64,000 nt of DNA from Rhabditoides inermis (GCA_963966185.1 CAWZYM010000450.1:61709-125708); one strand, 5' to 3'; shown: positions 23,901 through 34,311, counted from the stretch's first letter. Numbers and translations: made by a program. Notes: generated by a model from the letters alone, not told the origin.

Positions 23901-26343
23901 GCCGACGCCAGCTTCGCCGATGCCGCTGTGGCAGCCGAAGACGCAGGAAAGAGCCTGAAGCTGGTACAGTTTCCAAGTCAGAGTACGGAAGCGGTATACA
24001 TCAGCAAGGCAAGACTCACCGGCAGCAACTCCTCGTTGCACTCCTACATGGCTGTGGCGACAAGGTACGGAGAGGTACTGCGGAAGGCGGTCGTCAACCT
24101 GGATAAGAACACAGGTACATAACATTCATATTACACAAATAAAAGAAAAGTGAAAGAGAAAGGAGCATGCGAAAAATTCAACCCAATTCAACATCTTTGT
24201 TTCAGACATCTTGTCTCCCCTCAAGAGCTCTCTCGCTCTGGGATGTGCACACTGGTGGTGCGCTGAGCGACATCAGAAGTACGGCAAGGTCGCGAGCCAG
24301 TACACCGGCATGTGGGCGGCGTGCGACCGGTGCCACCGTGATGTTCACTACATATGTGACGGCTACATCTGTATCGAACATCACAAGCTGAAGCGCCTTC
24401 ACTTGTGTCTCATGTTAGTTATTTAAGTTAGTGAATATGCAGGGGACATGTTATAGAATACGAACATTGAAAAAAAAACGTAGTAGTATCACCTTTCCGT
24501 TAAGCTGCCGAGACGTCGTCACTGCCGACACAGGCATACAAGGGGTTCTGGATCGACTGGAGGAGCAGAAGGCGTATGTAGAGTCCAATGTCAATGTGCG
24601 ACAGCGGCTCGCCGCAGTCTCCGAGAGCGGCCTGTACGCGCAGCTCGAGCAGGTACTGAAGCAGAACGGAGTGAGGCAGGAGAAGTACTACACGGGTGAG
24701 TAGTTACGCAACAATCAATTCAATAACTATGATCATAGGCACTCTCAATGGAGAAGCGTGCAGCAACCTCTTAAAGAGGATGCACAAGATTCTGGAGCCA
24801 CTGCTGCGTCACCCCCTACCTGTCGTGCGAGTCCTCGCTGCTCGGTATCAGGATGTGGCGAACACACTCCGTGTGATCCAGGAGGGTACGACGGCCAAGG
24901 GACTCGACAAGGACATGAAGGAGCGTCTGCTGAAAGCATGCAACGATCTGGATGGGCAGTACGCCAAGAACTTTCCTCAAATAAAGGAAACAGTGAAAAC
25001 GCACTCCCTCACGAGTGAGTGTAGTCATAACTTATAACAAATGATGAATTGATGAATTTTTTTAGAGCATCTCAAGTACCTGCTCGATGAGTTCGACAAC
25101 CTCGGATGGCTCTCGGAGCAGGGCTTGGAAGCGTTGCATGCCCACTTCAACCAGATCAAGAAGCAGCTATCGTCTGCGCAGATGTCTCCCCTGGTCCTGG
25201 AGCGCATCTGCAATGAAACGAACATTCGCAGTATTCTCATGATGACTGCCCCTGTCACCTAGATTCTATCGCAAACCCGTACCATTGTATAGAGATTCGT
25301 AAACCATTAGTTATGTCTGCATTGTTTTTTAAGGTTGTTTGTTGTGGCTCAAATGTTTTCATTGTTCAATGCAAGTACGTATCGAAGTATTGATTGTCAT
25401 GGAAATGAAAATTATCCATTACCTTCCATACCTGAGGTTCGAGAAGAGCAGGTGATGTGATGTTGTTATGGGTGGGGGAGACACAAGTTCATCACGGATC
25501 TGAACACAAAACTGTTTCAAAATAAGGAAAGACGTATACAACAGTACCACGGCGGTGACCGAAAAGACTATTGCAAGGATATGAAATATCAACAACATAA
25601 AACAAATTAATTAATGAATCAAACTGCATAAAACAACGGGCGCGACACTGGTACTACGTTAGGCCGGCACGTGACCACTCGCGTTGTTGCCTCTGCGCGG
25701 GCCTATGAGTCAGCTGATAGGCTGTGTGGTCCCAACACGAAGTGTTTATGCATTGCACGACTTGCCAGCATTTCCAAAAGGTTTCATGATTTGTAGTTTG
25801 CACCATAATTATCAGCATATTTTGTAGGTGTGCACGTTATCAATAACTTTTCGAGTACACAAATTTATTATATCGCTATTTGAACAGTTTCACCAAAAAC
25901 TGTTCATAACGTGCACACCTCCATATTTTTATGAATTTTTCCACATAGTAAGAATGGGAAAACAAAAATGCCTATATACTGGAACTTTGTGTTTTATAGT
26001 TCGTAGTAAAAATTCCCGTTGACAAACAAGTTATGTCGTTTAGCAAGGCCTGGCGGCAAGTGAGCAGATCTTGTCGTGGTGCGCTCGGTGTGATAGAGAC
26101 ATGTGAGAAGTGACTCAAACCTTTCGTACGTAGGGTAAAATCCAGAGTGGAGTTGTGAACATGTGAATGTGCCGCGTGAGTGGCATCACGGATAGAGTAG
26201 GGAGAGGAGTGGCATAGGTCGACGGTAGATGGAGATAGGACTAACTCGCTGTTTCTTTGCAGCCAGCGGCCGCAGCGCCGCACTCTGTGTGGGCAAGTCA
26301 CGCCGTCATCGGAGAGTACCTCGCACAGAACTGGCCCATCAAG
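14909..26343 (+). CDS. RIC1: RIC1 homologue, Rab6 GEF subunit (5' part only)
   Basis: RIC1 with RGP1 forms the nucleotide-exchange complex for RAB6 (yeast Ypt6) at late Golgi membranes, serving retrograde traffic. Exons: 14909-14920 (MFYP), 14989-15117, 15242-15349, 15532-15623, 16153-16242, 16733-16841, 17392-17425, 17516-17643, 18218-18309, 18778 to about 18866, 19426-19562, 19931-20025 (or from 19823), 20699-20834, 21005-21073, 26263-26343. Phases agree at most junctions. The order of motifs follows the N-terminal beta-propeller half of RIC1: FVDLYWRYDTTTLAVT, MLVCLRNGFAHRISW, VPFAHDQLQSK, LLGVWAQQMRDAVCT, DVNHKFRMMMFACGN, ALAVFSPFGACTW, SCVEWGAEGLELWM, RQVLVCGSRVYV, EYLAQNWPIK (NWPI is strongly characteristic). 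About 450 residues are covered; a full RIC1 is about 1,400. Intron 21074-26262 contains a complete transposon gene. No later RIC1 exon was found before or beyond the satellite at 27.4-62 kb. Confidence 0.82.
17737..17790 (+). repeat. Partial duplication of a RIC1 exon end with its splice donor
   Basis: GACCCGCGCTTCCACCCCAA plus a GTGAGT donor and GTGATGGGGATGGG repeats the end of the exon at 17516-17643 and its intron start, about 110 bp downstream. The copy has no acceptor of its own, so it is probably a decoy donor. Confidence 0.85.
18151..18198. repeat. (TGAT)n microsatellite
   Basis: GATTGATTGATTG repeats just upstream of the RIC1 acceptor at 18217; a related ATTGATTATTTGATTG stretch precedes the acceptor at 20698. 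Confidence 0.9.
19073..19137 (+). repeat. Dispersed repeat fragment (copy 2)
   Basis: Reverse-complement partner of 1753-1817, here within a RIC1 intron. Confidence 0.75.
19161..19196. repeat. (AT)n and (TTGAT)n microsatellite
   Basis: About 20 bp of alternating AT followed by TTGATTTGATTTGATGG in a RIC1 intron. Confidence 0.9.
21300..25740 (+). mobile_element. DNA transposon within the RIC1 intron (ends not resolved)
   Basis: The transposase gene at 21553-25262 lies wholly inside the 5.2-kb RIC1 intron, same strand. A GC-rich, GC-box-like stretch at 21300-21400 may be its promoter. I could not find convincing terminal inverted repeats. The best partial pair, CAACAGCGCGAG near 21318 and CTCGCGTTGTTG near 25680, lacks a target duplication. 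The bounds given are approximate. Confidence 0.6.
21553..25262 (+). CDS. DDE (RNase H-fold) transposase with zinc-binding insertion
   Basis: Intron-bearing transposase of roughly 900-1,000 residues, exons near 21553-21644, 21692-21804, 21874-22410, 22450-22630, 22677-22849, 22936-23130, 23179-24114, 24206-24412, 24500-24694, 24739-25013 and 25066-25262 (about 47-nt intron at 22630-22676 keeps the frame). The N-terminus is basic (KKKTKSYKTRR), then an acidic Met/Asp repeat (MDMGDEMMDMRDEM), then a basic domain. The core has three candidate acidic residues: Asp in RVGVDSGGG, Asp in VLIGDNKSIS, Glu in LSEQGLEALHAHF near the end. Between them are CSFPCFMCKK, a LLHDTMGPAVGLHANLL helix and a Cys/His cluster (CDRCHRDVHYICDGYIC). 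This layout (D, D with CxxC soon after, long helical zinc insertion, late S-E-x-x-x-E) resembles RAG1/Transib and related animal transposases. All exons I could trace are open, so the element looks recently active. Family assignment is inference. Confidence 0.8.
25826..25920. mobile_element. 95-bp inverted-repeat element
   Basis: Perfect 15-bp terminal inverted repeat: AGGTGTGCACGTTAT at 25826-25840 and its complement at 25906-25920. A second hairpin, GAACAGTTT/AAACTGTTC, sits inside at 25882-25905. No target duplication is obvious. A tiny MITE or a large hairpin. Confidence 0.75.
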
Positions 26344-26518
26344 GTGGGAGAGGGGAGGGGTGGAGAGAGAGAGGGGATATCGTGCGAGAACGTGCGAGTG
26401 ATTTGTGGTTTGTTCGGATTCATCTCATATCTGCATACTGCATCTCATAGATAGTAATAACAGTGCAACATGAAGTGAGGGAGATTTGCAAAATCGTTTT
26501 CACTCACTTAAAGGAACA

Positions 26519-26751
26519 CACGGCGATTCACAGTTAATAATTTGTGGGTGGGCGGAGCTGCGCTACAAAAACGCGCGACTCGCGCGGAGCGTGTTACCAA
26601 AACACAAAACACATCAGAGTCTGCTGGGATCGTGGCAGGACCAAAAGCTACAAGCGAGGCTCCGCCCCCTTTTTTCGGGACCAAAGGGGCGGGGCTACGC
26701 TTGTCGCGGCTGATTTGAGCTAGCGATTTTCTTGAGTTGTGAATCGCCGTG
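26519..26751. mobile_element. Non-autonomous DNA transposon (MITE 2), 5-bp TSD
   Basis: Termini CACGGCGATTCACA at 26519-26532 and its exact complement at 26738-26751, flanked by GAACA at 26514-26518 and 26752-26756. Interior hairpin from about 26650-26705 (CAAGCG, GGCTCCGCCCC against GGGGCGGGGC, GCTTG). No coding capacity. Shares the first six terminal bases CACGGC and the 5-bp target size with MITE 1. Confidence 0.93.
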
Positions 26752-26822
26752 GAACAGTGGCGACTTATTTCTGCCACAACCTGCCACAACTCCTCATTTT
26801 CACACGAGCAAAACATTTGGCG

Positions 26823-26890
26823 CTGACCGGAACCGAACCCGCGAAGATCGGGGGCACAACGCAGCGCACATGCACTGAGCCAAGAAGCAA
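26823..26890 (-). other. tRNA-like sequence
   Basis: On the minus strand TGGCTCAGTGC (A-box-like, 26882-26872) precedes GGTTCGGTTCC (B-box-like, 26839-26829) at tRNA-like spacing. Stems do not close, so probably a tRNA-derived SINE remnant. It lies just outside MITE 2. Confidence 0.55.
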
Positions 26891-27430
26891 GTGACCGGGC
26901 GTTGTTTATTTTATGTTTTCTTGAATGGCACAACATGGTGTCATGTCGTGCCGAGCGACGCGGTCATACACCCCGAAGAGGGGTCGAAAAGGAACGACGA
27001 AAATGAAGCCTCATTTTCTAGGCTTGTGTTACGTGGATGACCGTTTTTGGTATTTTGTATGTGTTTCTGTTATGGATTTCTTATCTCTGGACATCACTGA
27101 TGTTATTGTGTTGTATTTAAAACGGCCAGGCAGCACCCGGTCTGCGTGCCGTGCGATATTCTATTTTCCCATATTTTCGAAATACGTAGTTTTATTTGTA
27201 TCGATGAATGTGATATATATTTTCGCATTTCCTACCCACATATGTTATGTGCGATTTACTTTACCTGTTAAACGCACATGCCGCGTATCTGATTTGTTTG
27301 GAGCCGCATAGTTCGTAGTAGTTCCAAATCGAACTATCGACGTTTCCTAATTTCGGTCGGTCGTAATCTCCCCCACGTGGGAGTTTTATTTAACGAGTTT
27401 AGATTACCGATTTCGCACATTCGCGAAAGC
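26891..27430. other. No gene recognised; boundary of satellite domain
   Basis: Unique-looking AT-rich sequence between the last RIC1 exon region and the first hairpin repeats. An open frame at 26925-27311 has no recognisable domain and ordinary non-coding composition. Confidence 0.45.
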
Positions 27431-28930
27431 GTTTATTTTACGAGACGAGACCAGTTGACGCGTTCTGGATGAGGGTGTGGATGAGGTCTGGATGTCTGGA
27501 TGAGGGCCGTGCCGTGTGGCAGCCCCGTCGCAGTCTGATTCCCCCAGAACAATCTCGACACGTCGACCCTCGGTTTTGTGCGCATTTGGCTCCCCCCGAC
27601 CGGTAGCACATGTGTTGCCGGTGTTGGATGACGGAACAAGTGGATAGGTTTCTCCACTTTTGCAGTCTGGCTACTGGCTCCCCCAGACTGACGGTGCAAG
27701 AGGACCGTGTGTCGGTCCTCTCTCTTCGTGCTATCTGGCTCCCCCAGATGCGCACTGGACCCAGCGAGCCGCCTAGGCCGGGTGACGGAACAAGTGGACG
27801 GGCGAATCCACTTTTGCAGTCTGGCTCCCCCAGACTGACGATGCAAGAGGACCGTGTGTCGGTCCTCTCTCTTCGTGCTATCTGGCTCCCCCAGATGCGC
27901 ACCGGACCCAGCGAGCCGCCTAGGCCGGGTGACGGAACAAGTGGACGGGCGACTCCACTTTTGCAGTCTGGCTCCCCCAGACTGACGGTGCAAGAGGACC
28001 GTGTGTCGGTACTCTCTCTTCGTGCTATCTGGCTCCCCCAGATGCGCACCGAACCCAGCGAGCCGCCTAGGCCGGGTGACGGAACAAGTGGATGGGCGAC
28101 TCCACTTTTGCAGTCTGGCTCCCCCAAACTGACGGTGCAAGAGGACCGTGTGTCGGTCCTCTCTCTATGTGCTATCTGGCTCCTCCCCAGATACTCATCG
28201 GACCCAGCGTCCGCCTTGGCCGGGTGACGGAACAAGTGGATGGGTGTCTCTACCTCTCCATTTTCGTAGTCTGGCTCCCCCAGACTGACCCGACGGCTCT
28301 AGAGGGTCAGCCGCGTGTTAGCTCTCTCTCTCTCTCTTTGTGCTGTCTGGCTCCCCCAGAGGTGCATCGGACCCAGCGGGCCACCTAGGCCGGATGACGG
28401 GAATATATAGCGAACGGGGGTCTCCACTGCAATCGGGATCCTTCAGACTGGCGACACTAGACGATTGATTGTCGTCCCTCTTTTTTTGTGCGATCTAACC
28501 ATCAGATTGATACCGGTCCACTGCGTGCCGCCCAGGTCGAGTTCTGAAATACGAGGATGCGTGTCTGCGCTTTCGCAGTCTGTCGCCTAAACTATCGGCG
28601 AAAGAGAATCGTGAATCCACACGCTCTATCCTTTTTTGTTGTTATCCGGCGCCTCCAAAATTGCACCGGGCGCCGTGGGCCGCCTAGGCTGGATGATGAT
28701 ACGAGTGGATGTGCCTTCATTCCCACTTCCACATTATGGCTCCCCGGACCACCGCGCGAGGGGGCAATGTGTAGACAGTCGTCGCTTTCGGTCTCTGCAG
28801 GCGCTGAGACTTCCCCAGATTTACCATACGCGCTGCTGTTTTGAATACGGAGTGGCGTGGCGCGTGTCCGTTGTCTCTTGGATCTCGGATGTTTCAATTA
28901 TCCTATCCTGACGCCGGATTGATGTGAATA
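27431..28930 (+). repeat. Diverging ~147-bp hairpin-rich tandem repeats
   Basis: Unit starts (GGTGACGGAACAAGTGGA) at about 27625, 27781, 27928, 28075 and 28223; central copies are 147 bp apart and nearly identical, outer ones (to about 28930) diverge strongly. In the copy at 27928 the following stems are visible: GTGGA/TCCAC, CTTTTGCA (27958-27965)/TGCAAGAG (27989-27996) enclosing AGTCTGG/CCAGACT, and ATCTGG/CCAGAT inside GTGC/GCAC. In the copy at 27781, GAGGACC/GGTCCTC pair at 27847-27867. Diverged copies keep stems with different bases (see findings). No protein-coding signature. Confidence 0.85.
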
Positions 28931-29360
28931 TGGCGACATGTCTCGAACGGGCGCATTCTCACCTCACGCTTCTCTGGTAGTGTATATCACGGACACACAG
29001 ATACTGTTACAGAACCAATGTTCACATACTGTTACAGAACCAATGCTGCCCAACAATCCGTTACAATCCGTGAGATGTGGTGGCAAACGGCATAACCTGG
29101 TCCGTTTTCCTCACTCTCCTCTGTCCCATATCGAGTGGCGAGACTTCGTCTTTCCGCATAGATCACGTTTAAATACTGATCTCTGGAAAGCGTAGTTGTA
29201 CCGGGTCGACGGGGGTCTGTCAACGTCGACAAGAGCTGCTTACACTCTCTTTTCGTCATGTTGTATTTCTCTCTGTGTACCCCCCACATGCACTATGAAT
29301 AAACATATTATTATTATTTGACAATGATTTGCTTTGGCGGTTGCGTCGCGTCCGCGACAC

Positions 29361-29672
29361 TGGGTTACTGGGTTACTGGGTTACTGGGTTACTGGGTTAC
29401 TGGGTTACTGGGTTACTGGGTTACTGGGTTACTGGGTTACTGGGTTACTGGGTTACTGGGTTACTGGGTTACTGGGTTACTGGGTTACTGGGTTACTGGG
29501 TTACTGGGTTACTGGGTTACTGGGTTACTGGGTTACTGGGTTACTGGGTTACTGGGTTACTGGGTTACTGGGTTACTGGGTTACTGGGTTACTGGGTTAC
29601 TGGGTTACTGGGTTACTGGGTTACTGGGTTACTGGGTTACTGGGTTACTGGGTTACTGGGTTACTGGGTTAC
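29361..29672 (+). repeat. Octamer array A (TTACTGGG)n, ~39 copies
   Basis: Perfect octamer array directly after the palindrome GTCGCGTCCGCGAC; exits into CGCTGGTAATTGC of a 152-mer. Confidence 0.97.
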
Positions 29673-30768
29673 CGCTGGTAATTGCTCTGACGATCTACAT
29701 ATAATCACTAGTGCTCTGGCTGACATATGTGCAAAAGAGCACCCTCGTAGCGAGCTCCTGTCATATCGATCCGGCCTCATTCCCCAGGGCTCACTCCATT
29801 ATATGGAGCTCTCTCGAGTTCATTCGCTGGTAATTGCTCTGACGATCTACATATAATTACTAGTGCTCTGGCTGGCATATGTGCAAAGTTGCACCCTCGT
29901 AGCGAGCTCCTGTCATATCGATTCGGCCTCATTCCCCAGGGCTCACTCCATTATATGGAGCTCGATGCGTGTCTGCGCTTTCGCAGTCTGTCGCCTAAAC
30001 TATCGGCGAAAGAGAATCGTGAATCCACACGCTCTATCCTTTTTTGTTGTTATCCGGCGCCTCCAAAATTGCACCGGGCGCCGTGGGCCGCCTAGGCTGG
30101 ATGATGATACGAGTGGATGTGCCTTCATTCCCACTTCCACATTATGGCTCCCCGGACCACCGCGCGAGGGGGCAATGTGTAGACAGTCGTCGCTTTCGGT
30201 CTCTGCAGGCGCTGAGACTTCCCCAGATTTACCATACGCGCTGCTGTTTTGAATACGGAGTGGCGTGGCGCGTGTCCGTTGTCTCTTGGATCTCGGATGT
30301 TTCAATTATCCTATCCTGACGCCGGATTGATGTGAATATGGCGACATGTCTCGAACGGGCGCATTCTCACCTCACGCTTCTCTGGTAGTGTATATCACGG
30401 ACACACAGATACTGTTACAGAACCAATGTTCACATACTGTTACAGAACCAATGCTGCCCAACAATCCGTTACAATCCGTGAGATGTGGTGGCAAACGGCA
30501 TAACCTGGTCCGTTTTCCTCACTCTCCTCTGTCCCATATCGAGTGGCGAGACTTCGTCTTTCCGCATAGATCACGTTTAAATACTGATCTCTGGAAAGCG
30601 TAGTTGTACCGGGTCGACGGGGGTCTGTCAACGTCGACAAGAGCTGCTTACACTCTCTTTTCGTCATGTTGTATTTCTCTCTGTGTACCCCCCACATGCA
30701 CTATGAATAAACATATTATTATTATTTGACAATGATTTGCTTTGGCGGTTGCGTCGCGTCCGCGACAC

Positions 30769-31088
30769 TGGGTTACTGGGTTACTGGGTTACTGGGTTAC
30801 TGGGTTACTGGGTTACTGGGTTACTGGGTTACTGGGTTACTGGGTTACTGGGTTACTGGGTTACTGGGTTACTGGGTTACTGGGTTACTGGGTTACTGGG
30901 TTACTGGGTTACTGGGTTACTGGGTTACTGGGTTACTGGGTTACTGGGTTACTGGGTTACTGGGTTACTGGGTTACTGGGTTACTGGGTTACTGGGTTAC
31001 TGGGTTACTGGGTTACTGGGTTACTGGGTTACTGGGTTACTGGGTTACTGGGTTACTGGGTTACTGGGTTACTGGGTTACTGGGTTAC
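30769..31088 (+). repeat. Octamer array B, ~40 copies
   Basis: Duplicate of array A, one repeat longer, same leader and same exit sequence. Confidence 0.97.
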
Positions 31089-31987
31089 CGCTGGTAATTG
31101 CTCTGACGATCTACATATAATCACTAGTGCTCTGGCTGACATATGTGCAAAAGAGCACCCTCGTAGCGAGCTCCTGTCATATCGATCCGGCCTCATTCCC
31201 CAGGGCTCACTCCATTATATGGAGCTCTCTCGAGTTCATTCGCTGGTAATTGCTCTGACGATCTACATATAATTACTAGTGCTCTGGCTGGCATATGTGC
31301 AAAGTTGCACCCTCGTAGCGAGCTCCTGTCATATCGATTCGGCCTCATTCCCCAGGGCTCACTCCATTATATGGAGCTCTCTCGAGTTCATCCGCTGGTA
31401 ATTGCTCTGACGATCTACATATAATTACTAGTGCTCTGGCTGGCATATGTGCAAAGTTGCACCCTCGTAGCGAGCTCCTGTCATATCGATCCGGCCTCAT
31501 TTCCCAGGGCTCACTCCATTATATGGAGCTCTCTCGAGTTCATCCGCTGGTAATTGCTCTGACGATTTACATATAGTTACTAGTGCTCTGGCTGAAGCTC
31601 CTGTCATATCGATCCGGCCTCATTCCCCAGGGCTCACTCCATTATATGGAGCTCTCTCGAGTTCATCCGCTGGTAATTGCTCTGACGATCTACATATATT
31701 TACTAGTGCTCTGGCTGACATATGTGCAAAATAGCACCCTCGTAGCGAGCTCCTGTCATATCGATCCGGCCTCATTCCCCAGGGCTCACTCCATTATATG
31801 GAGCTCTCTCGAGTTCATCCGCTGGTAATTGCTCTAACGATCTACATGTAGTTACTAGTGCTCTGGCTGACATATGTGCAAAACAGCACCCTCGTAGCGA
31901 GCTCCTGTCATATCGATCCGGCCTCATTCCCCAGGGCTCACTCCATTATGTGGAGCTCTCTCGAGTTCATCGCTGGTAATTGCTCTG
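31089..31987 (+). repeat. 152-bp satellite field
   Basis: Type region of the 152-mer: units run from ACTAGTGCTCTGGCTGACAT through CACCCTCGTAGCGAGCTCC, the palindrome CTCCATTATATGGAG and GAGTTCATCCGCTGGTAATT; consecutive ACTAGT motifs at 31427 and 31579 give the period. One unit is shortened (GGCTGAAGCTCCTG). The same satellite fills 29673-29963, 32826-33418, 34312-34904, 36166-36750, 37245-39027, 39613-39714, 40345-40657, 40859-43316, 43902-44003, 44626-44938, 45140-46234, 46820-46921, 47544-47856, 48066-48650, 49129-50911, 51497-51598, 52221-52805, 53245-54516 and 57680-58986. Confidence 0.95.
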
Positions 31988-32369
31988 ACGATCTACACAC
32001 TTGCACCGAGTCGAGAGATAAGTGAGGTTTATTTTGGGATTTCATCCTGAATTTCTGGATGGATTACGGTCACGGATTTGAATGTTCTCGGCTCGAGACC
32101 ACCCAAGCCGTTCAATCCTGAATTAAATAATACGGATTCCGGCTGACAAATATTGCGTTAGGAATGTGGTCACATTGCCTACTTGCGTCTCCGCCCATTC
32201 TGATTGGCGGGAGATTTCGTCGGTGTTTAGGTTGATTATGTAATGTTATCCATTAAATATCGATCTTATTTTATTATAATACGATGCATAATGACATCAA
32301 CGGTCTCATATATATTTTATGTACATTTGACAATGATTTGCTTTGGCGGTTGCGTCGCGTCCGCGACAC
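31988..32369 (+). repeat. Leader block before octamer arrays (~380 bp), copy 1 of 12
   Basis: Begins ACGATCTACACACTTGCACC at the end of a 152-mer, contains GGATTACGGTCACGG, TACGGATTCCG, TGGTCACATTGCC and CGCCCATTCTGATTGGCGGG, and ends TTGCGTCGCGTCCGCGACAC just before the octamers. Further copies start near 33418, 34904, 36750, 39714, 44003, 46921, 48650, 51598, 52805, 54516 and 58986, each followed by an octamer array. No coding frame is conserved beyond short segments. Confidence 0.93.
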
Positions 32370-32825
32370 TGGGTTACTGGGTTACTGGGTTACTGGGTTA
32401 CTGGGTTACTGGGTTACTGGGTTACTGGGTTACTGGGTTACTGGGTTACTGGGTTACTGGGTTACTGGGTTACTGGGTTACTGGGTTACTGGGTTACTGG
32501 GTTACTGGGTTACTGGGTTACTGGGTTACTGGGTTACTGGGTTACTGGGTTACTGGGTTACTGGGTTACTGGGTTACTGGGTTACTGGGTTACTGGGTTA
32601 CTGGGTTACTGGGTTACTGGGTTACTGGGTTACTGGGTTACTGGGTTACTGGGTTACTGGGTTACTGAGTTACTGGGTTACTGGGTTACTGGGTTACTGG
32701 GTTACTGGGTTACTGGGTTACTGGGTTACTGGGTTACTGGGTTACTGGGTTACTGGGTTACTGTGTTACTGGGTTACTGGGTTACTGGGTTACTGGGTTA
32801 CTGGGTTACTGGGTTACTGGGTTAC
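32370..32825 (+). repeat. Octamer array C, ~57 copies
   Basis: Contains single variants TTACTGAG and TTACTGTG; ends TTAC fused to TAGTGCTCTGG of the 152-mer. Confidence 0.97.
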
Positions 32826-33799
32826 TAGTGCTCTGGCTGACATAATTGCAAATTAGCACCCTCGTAGCGAGCTCCTGTCATATCGATTCGGCCTCATTCC
32901 CCAGGGCTCACTCCATTATATGAAGATCTCTCGAGTTCATCCGCTGGTAATTGCTCTGACGATCTACATAAAATTACTAGTGCTCTGGCTGACATATGGG
33001 CAAAATAGCACCCTCGTAGTCCTGTCATATCGATCCGGCCTCATTCCCCAGGGCTTACTCCATTATTTGGAGCTCTCTCGAGTTCATCGGCTGGTAATTG
33101 CTCTGACGATCCACATATAATTACTAGTGCTCTGGCTGACATATGTGCAAAATAGCACCCTCGTAGCGAGCTCCTGTCATATCGATTCGGCCTCATTCCC
33201 CAGGGCTCACTCCATTATATGGAGCTCTCTCGAGTTCATCCGCTGGTAATTGCTCTAACGATCTACATATAGTTACTAGTGCTCTGGCTGACACATGTGC
33301 AAAACAGCACCCTCGTAGCGAGCTCCTGTCATATCGATCCGGCCTCATTCCCCAGGGCTCACTCCATTATGTGGAGCTCTCTCGAGTTCATCCGCTGGTA
33401 ATTGAATAATTGCTCTGACGATCTACACACTTGCACCGAGTCGAGAGATAAGTGAGGTTTATTTTGGGATTTCATCCTGAATTTCTGGATGGATTACGGT
33501 CACGGATTTGAATGTTCTCGGCTCGAGACCACCCAAGCCGTTCAATCCTGAATTAAATAATACGGATTCCGGCTGACAAATATTGCGTTAGGAATGTGGT
33601 CACATTGCCTACTTGCGTCTCCGCCCATTCTGATTGGCGGGAGAATTCGTCGGTGTTTAGGTTAATTATGTAATGTTATCCATTGAATATCGATCTTATT
33701 TTATTTTAATACGATGCATAATGACATCAACGGTCTCATATATATTTTATGTACATTTAACAATGATTTGCTTTGGCGGTTGCGTCGCGTCCGCGACAC

Positions 33800-34311
33800 T
33801 GGGTTACTGGGTTACTGGGTTACTGGGTTACTGGGTTACTGGGTTACTGGGTTACTGGGTTACTGGGTTACTGGGTTACTGGGTTACTGGGTTACTGGGT
33901 TACTGGGTTACTGGGTTACTGGGTTACTGGGTTACTGGGTTACTGGGTTACTGGGTTACTGGGTTACTGGGTTACTGGGTTACTGGGTTACTGGGTTACT
34001 GGGTTACTGGGTTACTGGGTTACTGGGTTACTGGGTTACTGGGTTACTGGGTTACTGGGTTACTGGGTTACTGGGTTACTGGGTTACTGGGTTACTGGGT
34101 TACTGGGTTACTGGGTTACTGGGTTACTGGGTTACTGGGTTACTGGGTTACTGGGTTACTGGGTTACTGGGTTACTGGGTTACTGGGTTACTGGGTTACT
34201 GGGTTACTGGGTTACTGGGTTACTGGGTTACTGGGTTACTGGGTTACTGGGTTACTGGGTTACTGGGTTACTGGGTTACTGGGTTACTGGGTTACTGGGT
34301 TACTGGGTTAC
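33800..34311 (+). repeat. Octamer array D, 64 copies
   Basis: Uninterrupted 512-bp run of the octamer with the same leader and 152-mer exit as array C. Confidence 0.97.

Larger units (their letters stand above)
28556..31379 (+). repeat. Tandem duplication of a 1.4-kb unit
   Basis: 28556-29963 (1,408 bp) is repeated as 29964-31379 (1,416 bp; one extra octamer). Each unit contains diverged hairpin repeats, an AATAAA-type signal near its middle (ATGAATAAACAT), an octamer array and 152-mers. The junction at 29963/29964 fuses GGAGCTC of a 152-mer to GATGCGTG of a 147-type repeat. Confidence 0.95.

Noticed and set aside
27433..28235. 235-265 residue frames repeating GEPDCKSG- and SGGARLQKW-type segments
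   Set aside because: Periodic translation of the 147-bp repeat on both strands. The 147-bp unit is divisible by three, which keeps frames open without coding selection; structure conservation explains the sequence better.
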